Source: Anaspis maculata (lineage: Eukaryota; Arthropoda; Insecta; Coleoptera; Scraptiidae). From it: a stretch of DNA of 64,000 nucleotides. The notes beneath the pieces were generated by a model. It had not been told where the DNA came from and made no database searches. It worked only from the letters and a program-made list of their open reading frames with translations. The DNA lies in NCBI GenBank assembly GCA_949128115.1, contig OX421961.1, forward strand, positions 102,470,363 through 102,534,362. The letters run 5' to 3'. Positions 45,412 through 56,902 of the stretch are shown one piece after another (position 1 is the stretch's first letter; every line of letters starts with the position of its first letter). Made by a program: the position numbers and the translations under genes.

Positions 45412-46598
45412 CAATGCCGTAACTAGGCTTGTCGGCGCCTGTGGCAATATATGAATTGTGCGCCCCAAGGAAGTAAACATCCCAAGGGGGGCAGGCCACG
45501 CTAGAACGCCGCAGGCGAAAATTTCTCCAGATAATAATAATAATGCTAATAATAATAATCGCAAATTTAGGCTGGAAGCTTCCATTTCCCCCCGTCCGGA
45601 TTTAGGTGAAATCAATAATGAACTCATTCGGCTCCTAGAAGAATTTTTCAAACTCCCGGCCGTGCATTCTTTTGCAGTTGAGCTTCCCAACCCAGAAATA
45701 AAAATATTAAGACAAATTGATAATCTTTTCACACAAAAAAGTTTTCAACAAGAAGTAACAAAATACTAGTAGTACCTATAGGATGACAAAGATAATAATT
45801 GAACAACAAAACAAAACTTGTCAAGTTATTGACAAAATATTTAGAATCAAAATGAGAAAAGATGCACGTTGCTACTCTATTTCAAATACCCAAATAAGTA
45901 ACTGAAAGTAAATTTTATGATAAAAAAAAAGAAAAATGAAAAAAATCTTGAAACTTCAATCACCAAGCTGAACTTTTCTAGATTTCGATTCAAAAAATAT
46001 GTCTATAATTTCACAAAATTCAAGCTTGACATAGCCGTTTTATCGATTGAAACCATAATATCTTTGTTAATCTTTCTTGGCCGCCAAATAGCGCAAATAC
46101 GACTTGACAAGCTTCAGTTACTGCATTTGAGATGAAAAATCTTTACAGAATATAGAGAGGCCCCATCAAAGACTGATTCGGCGCTCTTGTATTTATTTGG
46201 TGCAAATACAATAAATACATAAATACATGGTAATAGTCAGGCTGGAACTCAAAAAGCACCTAGACCAACCGGCGTTGGCGGAGGGCGCCGAGCGCCGAGC
46301 GCGAGCGCTGCCTCATCCTCAGCATGCTACTTCCTGTAACGCCGTGCTTTTCAATTTTATCCGGTTTATGGCTGTTTTGGATCTTGTCATGAAAAGGTGG
46401 TAGAAGAAACCGCTTTTGATTTTTTTATTTAGAAAATTAGTGAAGTTATAGGTAGAAGTACATTTAGGTTCAGGTGAACATTTTAAATAAAAATTGAAAA
46501 AACTAAGTAATAGGTATTACCCAAACTGAAATTTGCGCCCCTGAAATTTTTGCGCCTGTGGCAAATGCCACCTTCGCCACGCCCTAGTTACGGCACTG
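45412..46598. mobile_element. 1.19-kb non-autonomous hAT-type element
   Basis: The ends CA(A/G)TGCCGTAACTAGG and the complement CCTAGTTACGGCACTG are flanked by a perfect 8-bp duplication ACAAAAAT (45404-45411, 46599-46606). Terminus and duplication are both typical of hAT elements. The interior has an ORF (45458-45769 plus) ending QIDNLFTQKSFQQEVTKY and a GC-rich patch (about 46270-46320), but no hAT transposase signature such as the RW or dimerisation motif. Confidence 0.82.
45458..45769 (+). CDS. Unrecognised ORF inside the hAT-type element
   Basis: A 103-codon frame, asparagine-rich in the middle (DNNNNANNNN) and helix-prone after it (INNELIRLLEEFFKLPAVHS). It overlaps the left terminus on one side, so its 5' part is transposon end sequence. 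I do not recognise a family. It may be leftover coding sequence of the parent element or chance. Confidence 0.2.
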   Translation: MRPKEVNIPRGAGHARTPQAKISPDNNNNANNNNRKFRLEASISPRPDLGEINNELIRLLEEFFKLPAVHSFAVELPNPEIKILRQIDNLFTQKSFQQEVTKY

Positions 46599-46891
46599 AC
46601 AAAAATAAAGGCTCATTCGATCTTGTCAAATGGTATCTCAATTTGTATTTCTTACTGGTTCCTTGTAGGTACTGTGAACGACTCGTACACCTGAGCTGTC
46701 GATAAATTTTGGTTTTCAGCTTCTTCTTATTGATTTTGACCTGCTTTACAACATTTTGGGATTACAGGTGTCCAAAATGTCGCGCCGCTTTTAAAAAGAT
46801 CGGTAAGGGGGTAATAAATTGATCCTGATCTAAAAAGTAGGGAAATTCATATACAGAACACGGCATTGTTAAGACGTGTTCCCTCTCGCCG

Positions 46892-47350
46892 CTACACCTC
46901 TTCGAGTTGAGACAAATCATTTTCCAGAGCTCGCTCACACGATCGTAGCAGCTGGGATAGAGCCACCATTTCTATCCGAATAGTGCTTTCTTAATCATGC
47001 AGTGCAGCAGGTGCCGTGGCGAATATTTTCTCCTCAAGGTAACCCCACAAGATGAAGTCCACTGGGGTTAAATCGAGTCTAAGCTCAAAGGATGTAGGTG
47101 ATTTCCAAACTGGGGGACATCAGTTTTGGTCTCCCAGGAAGTCCCGATCTAAAACCCCGTTGAACTTCTTTTTGTCGGGTTCATCAATGAGAAAGCAGTC
47201 ACTGTAGCTCCTGCTACACTGGATGAACTGAAAAAACAATATTCTGGAAGAAATGGCGGCTATTCCAGCTGCCATGTGTAAGCGAACCAAGGCGAATTTC
47301 AAGTCTGGACTTGAGAAGGTCCAGTGGCGAGAGGGAAGACGTCTTGACAC
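46892..47350 (-). pseudogene. Mariner-like transposase remnant
   Basis: On the minus strand 46892-47110 translates with DLTPVDFILWGYLEEKIFAT, the conserved D-L-T-P-x-D-F-x-L-W-G-x-L block before the last catalytic acidic region of mariner-like DDE transposases. An in-frame stop comes after AALHD, then ERALENDLSQLEEV and a stop follow. The minus frame upstream (47120-47350) may hold more of the protein after a frameshift. The element is inactive. Confidence 0.65.
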
Positions 47351-47491
47351 AAAACACTATGAAAACATGTAGGGAACCGAGTAGGGAACACTACATGAAA
47401 CACTACGAACGCCAGAAGTAAACAAAGCACACACTGAGAACCCTAAAAAAACTAAAGTAGATCGCCGACATTTTTTTGTACCTATACCTAA

Positions 47492-47657
47492 AGGTGCGTT
47501 CAGTCAGCTTATTTAGCCGCAAGTTTTAATTTTAGTCGTAAGCGCAGCATCGTTTATTGGCTGATCTGAGGAGGCTGGTTCATGACAGCCAATGAGCATC
47601 GCTGCGCTTACGACTAAAACTAAAACTTGCGGCTAAATAAGCTGACTGAACGCACCT
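47492..47657. mobile_element. 166-bp palindromic MITE with TAA duplication
   Basis: The ends AGGTGCGTTCAGTCAGCTTA and complement pair, extending through TTTAGCCGCAAGTTTTA to more than 35 bp. TAA lies on both sides (47489-47491, 47658-47660), the PIF/Harbinger preference (TWA). The interior also pairs (CGTAAGCGCAGC with GCTGCGCTTACG). Confidence 0.82.
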
Positions 47658-47985
47658 TAACTAGGTCTGGGACTCTGAGCACCTACAGGGTGATTCATAA
47701 CCAAAGAGCGCAACGCACTGATATGACGATACACCTATTAATTTATTATTAACCATCATGATCATAGGTTGGGTTGCCCTTGCACTGAAACACTGAGTTT
47801 ATTGTGCCCACCAGCATTGGGGCCGACAAGCGCACGGTTTGACTTGGACTTCGACACATCCACGCTCTGCTCCGCGGTAGGGTTGACTGTTCTGTCAGTT
47901 TTCCTCTACGTCTTGCCGTACTGCCGGTTGCAGGCATTGACGATGTACGATGGGACCGACGTCCACTTATGTATTAATAAAATGC
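47658..47985. other. Segment with orphan CAGGGTGATTC end
   Basis: TACAGGGTGATTCATAACC near 47687 starts an element like those elsewhere. The plus-strand frame 47769-48056 is open but unrecognised and runs into the SINE tail. Confidence 0.35.
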
Positions 47986-48196
47986 TGTTTATTATTATTA
48001 TTATTATACTTGGGAGGTACCCAGGATTACCTGAGGAGGAGTTTCAGCCGGTTTAAAATTGAATGAGACCCGTCCGCGGCTCGCTCACTGGCACTACCTA
48101 TCGGCGGTCTCCCATCCAACTTTTGGCCGCGCTGAGAGCTTCTGCAGTCGAGTTATCACCCGACTGGAGCCGTGTACTACACGCTATGCCCTCCTC
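47986..48196 (-). mobile_element. 5S-rRNA-derived SINE (SINE3-type)
   Basis: Read on the minus strand the element starts near 48196 with a head resembling 5S rRNA. Its box-C-like segment GTTGGATGGGAGACCGCC (48103-48120) differs by one base from the internal promoter of animal 5S genes, and AGAAGCTCTC with GCGCGG precedes it at the right spacing. About 100 bp of unrelated body follows, then a (TAA)n-like tail (about 47990-48007). AAAATGC flanks both ends (47979-47985, 48197-48203), a probable 7-bp duplication. Confidence 0.75.
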
Positions 48197-48399
48197 AAAA
48201 TGCACTTACCTACATCAAAAATTTAGTTCACTAAAATTGCGAGGGGCGCATAAAGTCCGTTATTTTGCCGACCCTACCCCCTACCCTAATGTAAAGAACA
48301 ATATTTTGATACGGTTATACGGTACGGATACGTACGACGGATATATCAGTTTTGATTTGCGTCTGTGTCTGTGTGTTTGGCTATGTGTAATCTTCCAAG

Positions 48400-48689
48400 C
48401 AGTGCCGGCCTTAGCAACTTTGGCGCCCTGGGCAAGAATGCGAAACCGCCGCCCTCGCCGCCGCCCCTATGTTGGGTCCACGAGCGAAGCGAGCAAAAAT
48501 GAAGTATTTTTCTTGCAATAATGGAGCTTTGTGTGCTTTTAAAGAAGCAGATTCGGTGATCGCCGCTGGAAAGGCGTTTTTTGATTTCGTAAATTATCAA
48601 TTTTTTAGATTTCAACCGCAATTTTTCCGCCCCTATGAGCTGGCGCCCCGAGCGATCGCCCGTCTCGCCCTACCCTAAGGCCGCTACTG
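48400..48689. mobile_element. 290-bp hAT MITE with 8-bp duplication
   Basis: The ends CAGTGCCGGCCTTAG (48400) and CTAAGGCCGCTACTG (48675-48689) are inverted with mismatches. A perfect CTTCCAAG duplication lies at 48392-48399 and 48690-48697. Terminus and duplication are those of hAT elements. The interior carries the direct word GGCGCCC twice near the ends. There is no coding capacity. Confidence 0.82.
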
Positions 48690-48697
48690 CTTCCAAG

Positions 48698-51600
48698 ATA
48701 ACTACCGAGTCGTTGATCCTGCCACTCATCCGAATTTACATATCAAATTCGAGTTCAGGAGATTGAACTTAGCCGGAAAAGTTACCAAACTTGTCGTGAT
48801 CGGTTCTATATGGCCAGGAAAACAAAGAGAAACACCTAGCCGAGCTTCACCTCCCTCATGCACGACCCCCTTCAACAATGATCGACACTTTTTGTGCCAA
48901 GTATCAACGGGACATAATGCGTCGGATTACGACGTATTTACATCCAACAGATTGACGGGCTGCATCTCCTCCATTTTTCCGAAGTGCGATTTTATCAGAT
49001 TTTGGACATGTATAGTAGGGCATTCAATTCTGAACAGAATATAAAATTTTCAGACCGTCCATATTTTTCCGAGGTTTTGGCGATTTTTTTCACTATCGCC
49101 AAATCATCAAAAACATCAAAATATTGAAACAGCATTATGCAATTTTTCATCGTGTTTGGTTCCAATCTGTTCAATTGTTCATTGGTAACATTTGCAGTCT
49201 CCAAATAACTAAGTATACCTGAAGCTGTTCGAAATTTTCGCTTTTTTGACTTCTGACAGCTCTAGAGAGAAAGCTTCCACTATTTTTCTGAAAACCAAAA
49301 ATTTGGAAAGAGCACAAAATTCTGAACCAAACCTGTGATGTTCACGACTACAGTACCTACCTATTTTTTTTTCGAGGTCAAAACCTATTTTTTTCTCTGC
49401 TAGACATGGCTTTTGCTGTCGAATGAGCCCATTAGTTTTTGATTGTCATATGTCAAACAGAAGTGTCACTATCAACAAATGTCAAAAGCTATATCTCACG
49501 GATCTTGACTTACAGTATGTCATTTGAAAGCCCTCGAAAAACCGTGTTCGGAACAGTTGGAAATATCTGCGTATTTGTCATCTGTCAAATAATAAAAAAT
49601 GTCATCTGTCAAATAATAAAAAATGTCAAAGTTCAAAACTACACCATTTAATTATTCAAAATCTATCCGATGGATTGGGACCAAATTCGGCAGGAAGCAA
49701 CAAACCAAAAGAGTCAAATTAAGTCTGCTGTTGTAGTTTTCCACCATTTTCCAGTCAGGAGGAAAATTTTTTGAAATCGGATTCACGGTTTTCGAGTTTT
49801 CATCTCTGGAAAAACAGCAAATTTTCCAACTTTTTGTGACTACCATGAACAGATTTTCACCATTTTTTTAAACAAAGGGTAACTGATTCTTGAATATTTT
49901 CCATCCATTTTTCTTCAATTTCCCAGGAGTTCTCCAGTTGAAAATGTAAAACCGGCCTGGGTTTAAAACAGTGAACTTGAATGATGGAGCTCAAAGTGAA
50001 GCCTCAATAGACGATTTTTATAGTAGGATGATTTGGAAAAACATTTGAGGTTTTTGAGGAAAATTCAAATTCTCCAAATCACAATCTTCAATTTCCTGCA
50101 AATTATTTTCAATCTTTCTCCAACCTCTAACTCCAAGCTTCCGCCCGAAGGGACGCTACGCTTCGAAGAAAATTTTTCATTCATCAATTCATCAAGCTCC
50201 GCGGGACATCCCGTAAATGGCCCTTTTCCTAAATTGACAAGCTCATACCAGCCTAAAGCCCCCGGTCTAACATGTAAGACAAGAAAAATTTAATTGACCT
50301 TATCAACGCACATTGGACCTCTAGGGTTAAAGTTAAAATGATGTACAGTTACAATCCCATAAATGGAAACACTTGACATTACTAACTTGTCATTCTTATT
50401 TTCTATATTCTGATCGATTGTGAACTAATCTCCCCATAGGAACTTAGCTAGCCATAAAAGAGAACGTCTATTTTGTGCTGTTTTAAAGATCGGGCAGAAA
50501 AATCGGATAATATCAGCTCAATTTGAAAAAGAATAATAGTGTCGGTGTCAAAGTGTTTCTGTTTATGAGTTCGTAACTGTACCTTATGACGTAAGTTAAG
50601 TTTTGAGGCACCAGCTCCTGTCGATATGGAATGATAGCTCCCGGTGAGTTTATTCTATCTGCAGTTACAGGCTCACAATTTCGTTTCGAAAAAGTCAAGT
50701 TTTACAATAAAAAAACTGCCAGCAAAAGAAATTGACAAACTGGTCCAGTGGCGTGGGTATTGGGGGGCTCCTCTCTGAAATCTCCCCTTATTTTTACGCC
50801 ACTGATTATTTTGCAAAAATGCTAGAGTATTTGGATATTATGATCAATTTAGAAGAAAAAGTTATTCTTGACAAAGTGTGATTGAAGGCTTCTTTTTAAA
50901 GATATTTGAATCCGAATGTTTGAGAAACATCTCGAAAATACACATTTTCGAAGCGTTTTGAGCTAATAAAAAATCATTTAGGTAAGAAACAACAAACTAG
51001 TTCACAGAAAATTTTCTGAGCGACTTGGCAAATATTCCAGCATTTTTGCAAAATAAGTCAATGGCATAGAACTTGGGGCCATAAAAGGTACGAGCCCCCT
51101 AATAGCCACGCTACTGGACCGATGTGTCAAAAAATCTTTCACTGACATTTTTTTGGGAATTTACTCAACAATCACACATTTCAGGCAAATTGGTTCAACG
51201 GTGTGAAAATTATGCTGGAATATGTTGGTTATAGGATCTAGAAAACCTACTTCAATCAAGAAATCGTGAATTTTCTTGAATTTTATTCTTTCGACACTCA
51301 AAATTAGAGATTTTCAAGATGTTTTTTTTTATTAAATTTATTTTTTCATTATTTGATTTATTTAATATTTATTTTATTATCTATTTTTATTTTTTCAATT
51401 TATTTATTTCATTTGATATTTTATTTATTTATTTCGACTTATGTAACGAGGCGAATTCAGCTATTAGCTGCTCTACCATGCAACCTCGGTATAGTATGTT
51501 TTTAGGTATTCAAACTCAAATATTTTGGAAACAAAGCCTCTAATCGGAATTTCACAAGGACTTTTTCTTCTAAACTCAATGTCAAATTTGAAAGTGTCAT

Positions 51601-52456
51601 AGTTTTTGAAAAATATCCAGTGGCATAGAAGATAAGTGTGAAAGAAACGCCAACCCCTCCAATATCCACGTCACTGGACAGTTCTAATAAAAACTGTGAC
51701 AATTAGCATTTCCAAATTTTCGTTGTATTTTTCTACCGTGACGTCATGCATAACAAGGGTTCATCGAGGTAATGGTATTGAATCACGTTTCGTTTCTGAC
51801 CTATAACAACACTATAGATACCCAAATAAGGAAAAATGGCAATCAATAATAACCTATTTTGTAGGAGTTACCTTGTTTCTGGTTTCAGTTCACTGTGTTT
51901 TATGCGGTGAAAAACCAAGTTCAAGTGTGTTCTCATCTTTTCACTGACAACCAGACGACAACTTGTCAGTCCTGTCACAGTGGTGTCTAAGGACACGCCA
52001 CATACGATGGTGGCTAGGCCTCCGTATATTACGATCAATTTTCACACATTAAAAATGCTTTGTTCGTTGAAAATGGTTTCGGTGGCCACTTTCCCCACAT
52101 GATAAATGAGGGATTTTGAAATTGCCGTTACTATGTACTTCTGCGGCAAAATTCCACCACGTTCTTACAAGGTCATTAACGTCAAAACGTTACTTTGGCA
52201 AAATTTGGTCAAAGTCAACCAAGAAACCTAGAAGTTATCACAAAAAATCAATTTTCAAAGTTCCACTTTGACCTCTATTTCGAAAACGAAGGAGCTTGCC
52301 ACATTTGTTCATACCTAGAGCTTTTCGTCATTAAATTACATGAGGAATAGCCCTCTCGAATATTTGACATTACCTACTTTGGAAACACCCTGTACATAGA
52401 CCGGGTGATAATGTGAAAATTATCCACCCTTAATAACTCACGACTCTTATGATTGC
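48698..52456. other. Intergenic, AT-rich, no supported gene
   Basis: Only short frames without known domains are seen. It contains a small tandem repeat (49576-49623) and GTCAAA/TGTCAAA-rich stretches typical of degenerate repeats. An element end, ACACCCTGTACATAG, lies near 52387. Confidence 0.4.
49576..49623 (+). repeat. 24-bp perfect tandem duplication
   Basis: The unit TGTCATCTGTCAAATAATAA plus AAAA occurs twice head to tail and is followed by a partial third start (TGTCAAAG). Confidence 0.8.
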
Positions 52457-52857
52457 ACAAAGGTGGTATCAAATTTTAGTTTGGTACTAAACACGGGATC
52501 AAATCTTTGAAGTGAAATAAAATGCAACTCCAGTTTCTTCAAGGGGAGATTATGATGGGAATACAAAATATGGCTCCAAGCGATTAATTGTATGCAGAAA
52601 CAAAGTTGGGGTAACACGCACTTGTCGCTTATTTATTATTACAAAGAAAAGATTTGACAGTTCCGGTAGGATGTGTTCTACAAGCCAAAATAAAGGCTGT
52701 CTCACCTGTGTTTGGGTACCCAAACAATCGCATGGGGCCATATTTTGTATTCCCATCGTAATCTCCCCTCGAAGTAGCTGGGGTTTGCATTTTATTCCAC
52801 TTCAAAAATTTGAGCCCGTGTTAGGTACCGAACTAAAATTCGATACCACCTTTGTGC
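52457..52857. repeat. Palindromic element with about 130-bp arms
   Basis: The left arm (52457 to about 52588) and right arm (about 52725-52857) are reverse complements. Matching words include CACAAAGGTGGTATC, GGGAATACAAAATATGG and GGGGAGATTA. The outer ends could not be fixed, though TACATAGACCGGGTG near 52392 may be the true left end. Confidence 0.6.
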
Positions 52858-53380
52858 AATCAAGCACTAATGAATATTTCTTCGAGAAAGAACAGGTCGA
52901 TTTTTATACAGAGTGATTCAAAAGTGTCGGACCACTTGAAAGTGTGTTATGCGTTTATTCAGGGTGACTGGTGTTTAATGGCGGAAACTTTGGCAGTCGA
53001 TGGAGCATCAAAAAATAAGTGAAGCTTCCTCCGAGGCTTCCTCCATACACTTCAATTAAAAACGTACAATAACGGAGATATAGCCCTTGAAAGTTTGGAG
53101 TAAAAAATTGTTTTTTTTGCATAAATTTTGAACTGTTCAACCGTTTTTATTAAAATTCAAACCAAAATTTATTGAAATGAGTTTCTATTGAACAATAATA
53201 ACGCATTTTATATCAAACATTTTTAGGGTCGAAGATAACAAAGGGTATACCCTCCCCCTTTTTCTCCTTAGCGAAAAAAGTCACGCTTGCAAAATTTTGA
53301 TCAGAGGCTTCATTTTCAAGATATTTGGAGGCATACTCTGCTGAAAACAAAAAATGATTTGTAGAGTAGAGAGTTCGGCT

Positions 53381-56031
53381 CAACGATCCAATATCCAATA
53401 TCCAATATCCATTTATTTTACCATCAAAAACACTTTACATGGTAAGGTCAAAAAAAAATTGCTAACATTTTAAAATATCACAGAATTAAAAATACATGTA
53501 GGTACATTCACAAAAGTTTCACATTTCAAAATCTACATTGAAAAATTCTTCACATGAGTAAAAGGCACCTTCAAGAAGCCAACGTTTTACAATAAAAATG
53601 AATTTTGTATAATTCATTTGCTGGACTTCACTTGGCAAATGATTGTACCTACAGCTTGATACCCCAGTGTTCGGCAGATAGCTGGGTGGTAGTGAGTCGG
53701 TGGTGTACTATTGGCAGTGCATTTCTTGTCCTAGTATTGTACTGGTGACAGCTCCCATTTTTCACAAATCTATCCTGATGCTGATGGACGAACTTCAAAC
53801 ATTCAAGGATGAATACGCTTGGCATGGTAAGTATTTTTTTGCTTTTGAAGCTTTCTCTCGCCGATTCTCGGGGTCCCAGACTGCTCAAAATTCTAACCGC
53901 CTTCTTTTGCAGAATGAAAACTTCTCCAAGTCCAGACGATACCCCCCATAGAAGAATTCCATGGGAAGCAATGGAGTGAAAATTTGCGAAGTACGTTGTT
54001 CGTGCTGACTGGTACGTTGCTATGCTCTTCATTCTTCTGATTGTGAAGATGGACGTCGCTAGCTTCCTGCACAATTGGGTTATGTGAATCGTCCACCTGA
54101 GTCTGTTGTCAACCGTCAACCCCAGAAATTTGACGGTTTGTAGAGGACTCCCATCCTGGATATTTTTCGATGTTAATGTGACTTGTTGCATTTTCCCTCT
54201 GTTGTTCTTGAGTTGATTGCTAACAAACCAATGTTCAATTTTCGTAGCGGTCCTTTTGGCATCTTTTTCAAGTTTTACTTCGTCCTCACTCTTCACCAGC
54301 ACGACCGTATCATCTGCATAGAGGCCGACATATGTTGCTGGCACATTTGAGGGCATGTCGTTGATGTATATTAAGAACAAGATTGGACCAAGCACCGAGC
54401 CCTGAGGAACACCATACTGGACGCCTCCGGCCGCCGACACCGAATTCTTCCACCACACCATTTGTTCTCTTTCTTTCAGATAGGACTCAAACAGCTGCAA
54501 AGGCAGACCCCTTACTCCATAGTGACTCATCTTCCTAAGCAAAGTAACATGATTAACTGTATCAAATGCTTTACTTAAGTCATATAAGTGCATTTGTAAT
54601 TTCTCACTCTTGTCGTATGCCTCTATGATATTCTTCAACACTTCCAGAGCAGCCGTAGTCGTTGACCTTCCACTCCTGTAGCCGTGCTGGCTGTCCGTGA
54701 AGAGACCTCCCTTTTCGAAAAAGCTCAAAAGTCTTGACTTCATTACGGTCTCAAAGATTTTTGACAAAACTGGCAAGAGTGAAATCGGCCGGTAGTTGTT
54801 GTAGTTGTCCTCTTTACCATCTTTATGTATTGGTACGACTCTGGCTTTCTTTAGTTCATTCGGAAAATATCCCTCCGCAAAGCATTTATTAATCAGGGAA
54901 GTCATGGGTGTTTTTATCTCTTCTTTCACATGTTTAATCAATTCTGTTGTGAGGCCATAAATGTCTTTGGTTGGTTTTGCTTTAAGATGTTGTATGACTT
55001 GTAATACTTCCTTTTCCGTCGTGGGGTGCAAGAAAAGCGATCTTGGATTTTTTATTGCGGAGACATGAAGGAGGTCCATTGCTGAAACTGGAGTTTTGTT
55101 AATTTTTGAAATCGTCGTGGGGCCCACGCTCACAAAAAAATCATTGAATCCATCCGCAGTCAGGGATCCCGACAGCTCGTGTTGTGGTTTCCTTGTTCGT
55201 CCCAATTCTTGGTTTATCAGCGTCCATATTGCTTTCTGCTTATTTTTTGATCCATTGATGTATTTTTCGTTTACTTTTCTTCGTGCTTCAGAGACGGCCA
55301 TGGAATATTTGTTTTTATACAATTTGTACACATTGATATCTTCCTCATTTCTTGTTACAGCTGTTATCGTGTAGATAGCGTCCAAAGTATTTTTCATTTC
55401 TTGCAGCTCCTGCGTATGCCACTTCTTTTCATTGTTTACCTTATTGTTACCAACTTTAATTTCCTTCTCTGGAAAGTTCTTGTTATAAAAGCCAAGCAGC
55501 CTGTTGTGAAAACTAGTGTAGGCATCCGCAGCAGACATACTCCCAAACTCGCCATCCCAGTCAACTCGGGCAAGGTCCTCTTTGAAACTGCACATGCTGG
55601 ACTTATTCATGTGTCTCACTTTGATTGTCTTTGGTGTTTTAGTGACAGCGGAAGGCGTCCCATCAGCGTCAACCATCAGCAGCTGGGCGTCGTGGTCCGA
55701 CAAGTGTAGATTAAGTGTCTCAGTGAAATACACGTTGCTGTTGTTTGTGAAAATATTATAAATACATGTTCTTCCTTGTCGTGATAGTGTTGTCATTTTA
55801 CCCTGCAGTCCATATGATTCCATCAACATCTCAAATTCAAGCTTTTCCCTAGTGTCGTGCAGAAAATCTACGTTAAAATCTCCAGATACGTATATGTATC
55901 TGAATTTTTTCTTCACTCTGGATACGTCAATAAGAATATTATTCAACTTTTCCATGAATTTTGGAAGATTTTTTCTGTCAGGTGTTCTGTAAATTGATAT
56001 TATGACTGTTTTGCTCACAGGTAGGTAGATC
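53381..56031 (-). mobile_element. 5'-truncated CR1/L2-like LINE
   Basis: A non-LTR retrotransposon on the minus strand. Its 3' end is not poly(A) but three copies of a 7-bp unit (CCAATAT on the plus strand, 53388-53410) after AATAAA, as in the CR1/L2 group. GTTCGGCT occurs just outside both ends (53373-53380, 56032-56039), a likely target duplication. The 5' part (ORF1 and the start of the endonuclease) is missing, so the copy is dead on arrival. The 3' UTR is about 240 bp. Confidence 0.8.
53649..56018 (-). CDS. LINE ORF2: partial endonuclease plus reverse transcriptase
   Basis: A 789-codon open frame with no internal stop. The first 120 residues hold the end of an APE-type endonuclease: SIYRTPDRK, SGDFNVD near residue 46 and the catalytic SDHDAQLL near 108. 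The reverse transcriptase follows from about residue 390: ARVVPIHKDGKEDNYNNYRP, HGYRSGRST, motif A LYDLSKAFDTV, motif B YGVPQGSVLGPILFLIYIND and motif C YADD. The C-terminal part keeps FLGLTVDNRLRW and the thumb region, ending in WGIKL. It would copy the element RNA at a nicked target. The frame begins in mid-endonuclease, so there is no true start; the first usable codon is GTG. The intact frame implies fairly recent insertion. Confidence 0.85.
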   Translation of the reverse strand: MSKTVIISIYRTPDRKNLPKFMEKLNNILIDVSRVKKKFRYIYVSGDFNVDFLHDTREKLEFEMLMESYGLQGKMTTLSRQGRTCIYNIFTNNSNVYFTETLNLHLSDHDAQLLMVDADGTPSAVTKTPKTIKVRHMNKSSMCSFKEDLARVDWDGEFGSMSAADAYTSFHNRLLGFYNKNFPEKEIKVGNNKVNNEKKWHTQELQEMKNTLDAIYTITAVTRNEEDINVYKLYKNKYSMAVSEARRKVNEKYINGSKNKQKAIWTLINQELGRTRKPQHELSGSLTADGFNDFFVSVGPTTISKINKTPVSAMDLLHVSAIKNPRSLFLHPTTEKEVLQVIQHLKAKPTKDIYGLTTELIKHVKEEIKTPMTSLINKCFAEGYFPNELKKARVVPIHKDGKEDNYNNYRPISLLPVLSKIFETVMKSRLLSFFEKGGLFTDSQHGYRSGRSTTTAALEVLKNIIEAYDKSEKLQMHLYDLSKAFDTVNHVTLLRKMSHYGVRGLPLQLFESYLKEREQMVWWKNSVSAAGGVQYGVPQGSVLGPILFLIYINDMPSNVPATYVGLYADDTVVLVKSEDEVKLEKDAKRTATKIEHWFVSNQLKNNRGKMQQVTLTSKNIQDGSPLQTVKFLGLTVDNRLRWTIHITQLCRKLATSIFTIRRMKSIATYQSARTTYFANFHSIASHGILLWGVSSGLGEVFILQKKAVRILSSLGPRESARESFKSKKILTMPSVFILECLKFVHQHQDRFVKNGSCHQYNTRTRNALPIVHHRLTTTQLSAEHWGIKL

Positions 56032-56039
56032 GTTCGGCT

Positions 56040-56902
56040 GGTTCGGCTTACATGTCACGAAGGGTTTAGATGCACGTTAGAGCAAGAGCAGCAGTAGTGA
56101 GTGAATCTCACCAGATTTGGTGATAGCTAATAATGTTCTACCTATAGTTTTTGCCCAGTTATACTATACTTAACAATAAATAGGTATCAATAGGTATCTG
56201 CCAGATACCAGATGTAGGTAAAGGCAATAAAGGACATCAAAACAATAACGAACTTGGAGCTTGTAGCATATTCAAGAAGAACCTGCAATTTTCAATAAAC
56301 ACATACCTACTTCATGGGTACTCTGATCGAGTTGGTATATCAGCGGCGAAGAGCAGAAGCGGAGCGCGATCGGCATCGAAATATGCAATAGCGCCTTGGC
56401 TCTGCTGCTGACGAAGGAGCACCTGTTAGCTCGAGACCAAGAAAACGGTCTACCTGTGCGACCACGTGTTGATGAGGGTGGGGACTTAAGGTAGAGGTAA
56501 GATTGTTGAGGGTCAATGCTAGTTCAGTGCCACTCCTGCAAGGCTGCGGTCACTAGATCACTACGAGATCGCCCGCGAATATTTTCAAAAGTCACTCCCG
56601 CGCCCGCGAACCATGCACCCCGTCCGCTAAAAAAATCACAGCACCCTTAACATCGCACTTTTCGTTCTCCATCAACTCTAAAAGCAAGATGTGGTGATAC
56701 ATGATTCGTATTGCGCAGCCTTGTCATTGAAAAGGATAATAATAATTATCGTTGAACTTTGCGAGATAAACTTTAAAAGGACACTGGTTTTTGAAAGCAC
56801 AACAAAGATTTTCTTTTTACAAGCGAACAGTTGATTATGTGTTTTGGTTGTTGTTGTTGTTGTTTTTGTTGATTTGACTGTTGTTTGTTTTGTTACTCCA
56901 CG
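56040..56902 (+). promoter_or_regulatory. Upstream region and 5' UTR of the gene starting at 56903
   Basis: A GC-richer stretch (about 56340-56640) with CpG-containing words is followed by a TTG/TTGTT-rich leader (56838-56885) directly before the ATG. This contrasts with the AT-rich surroundings and fits a promoter and 5' UTR. No TATA box is assignable. Confidence 0.4.
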
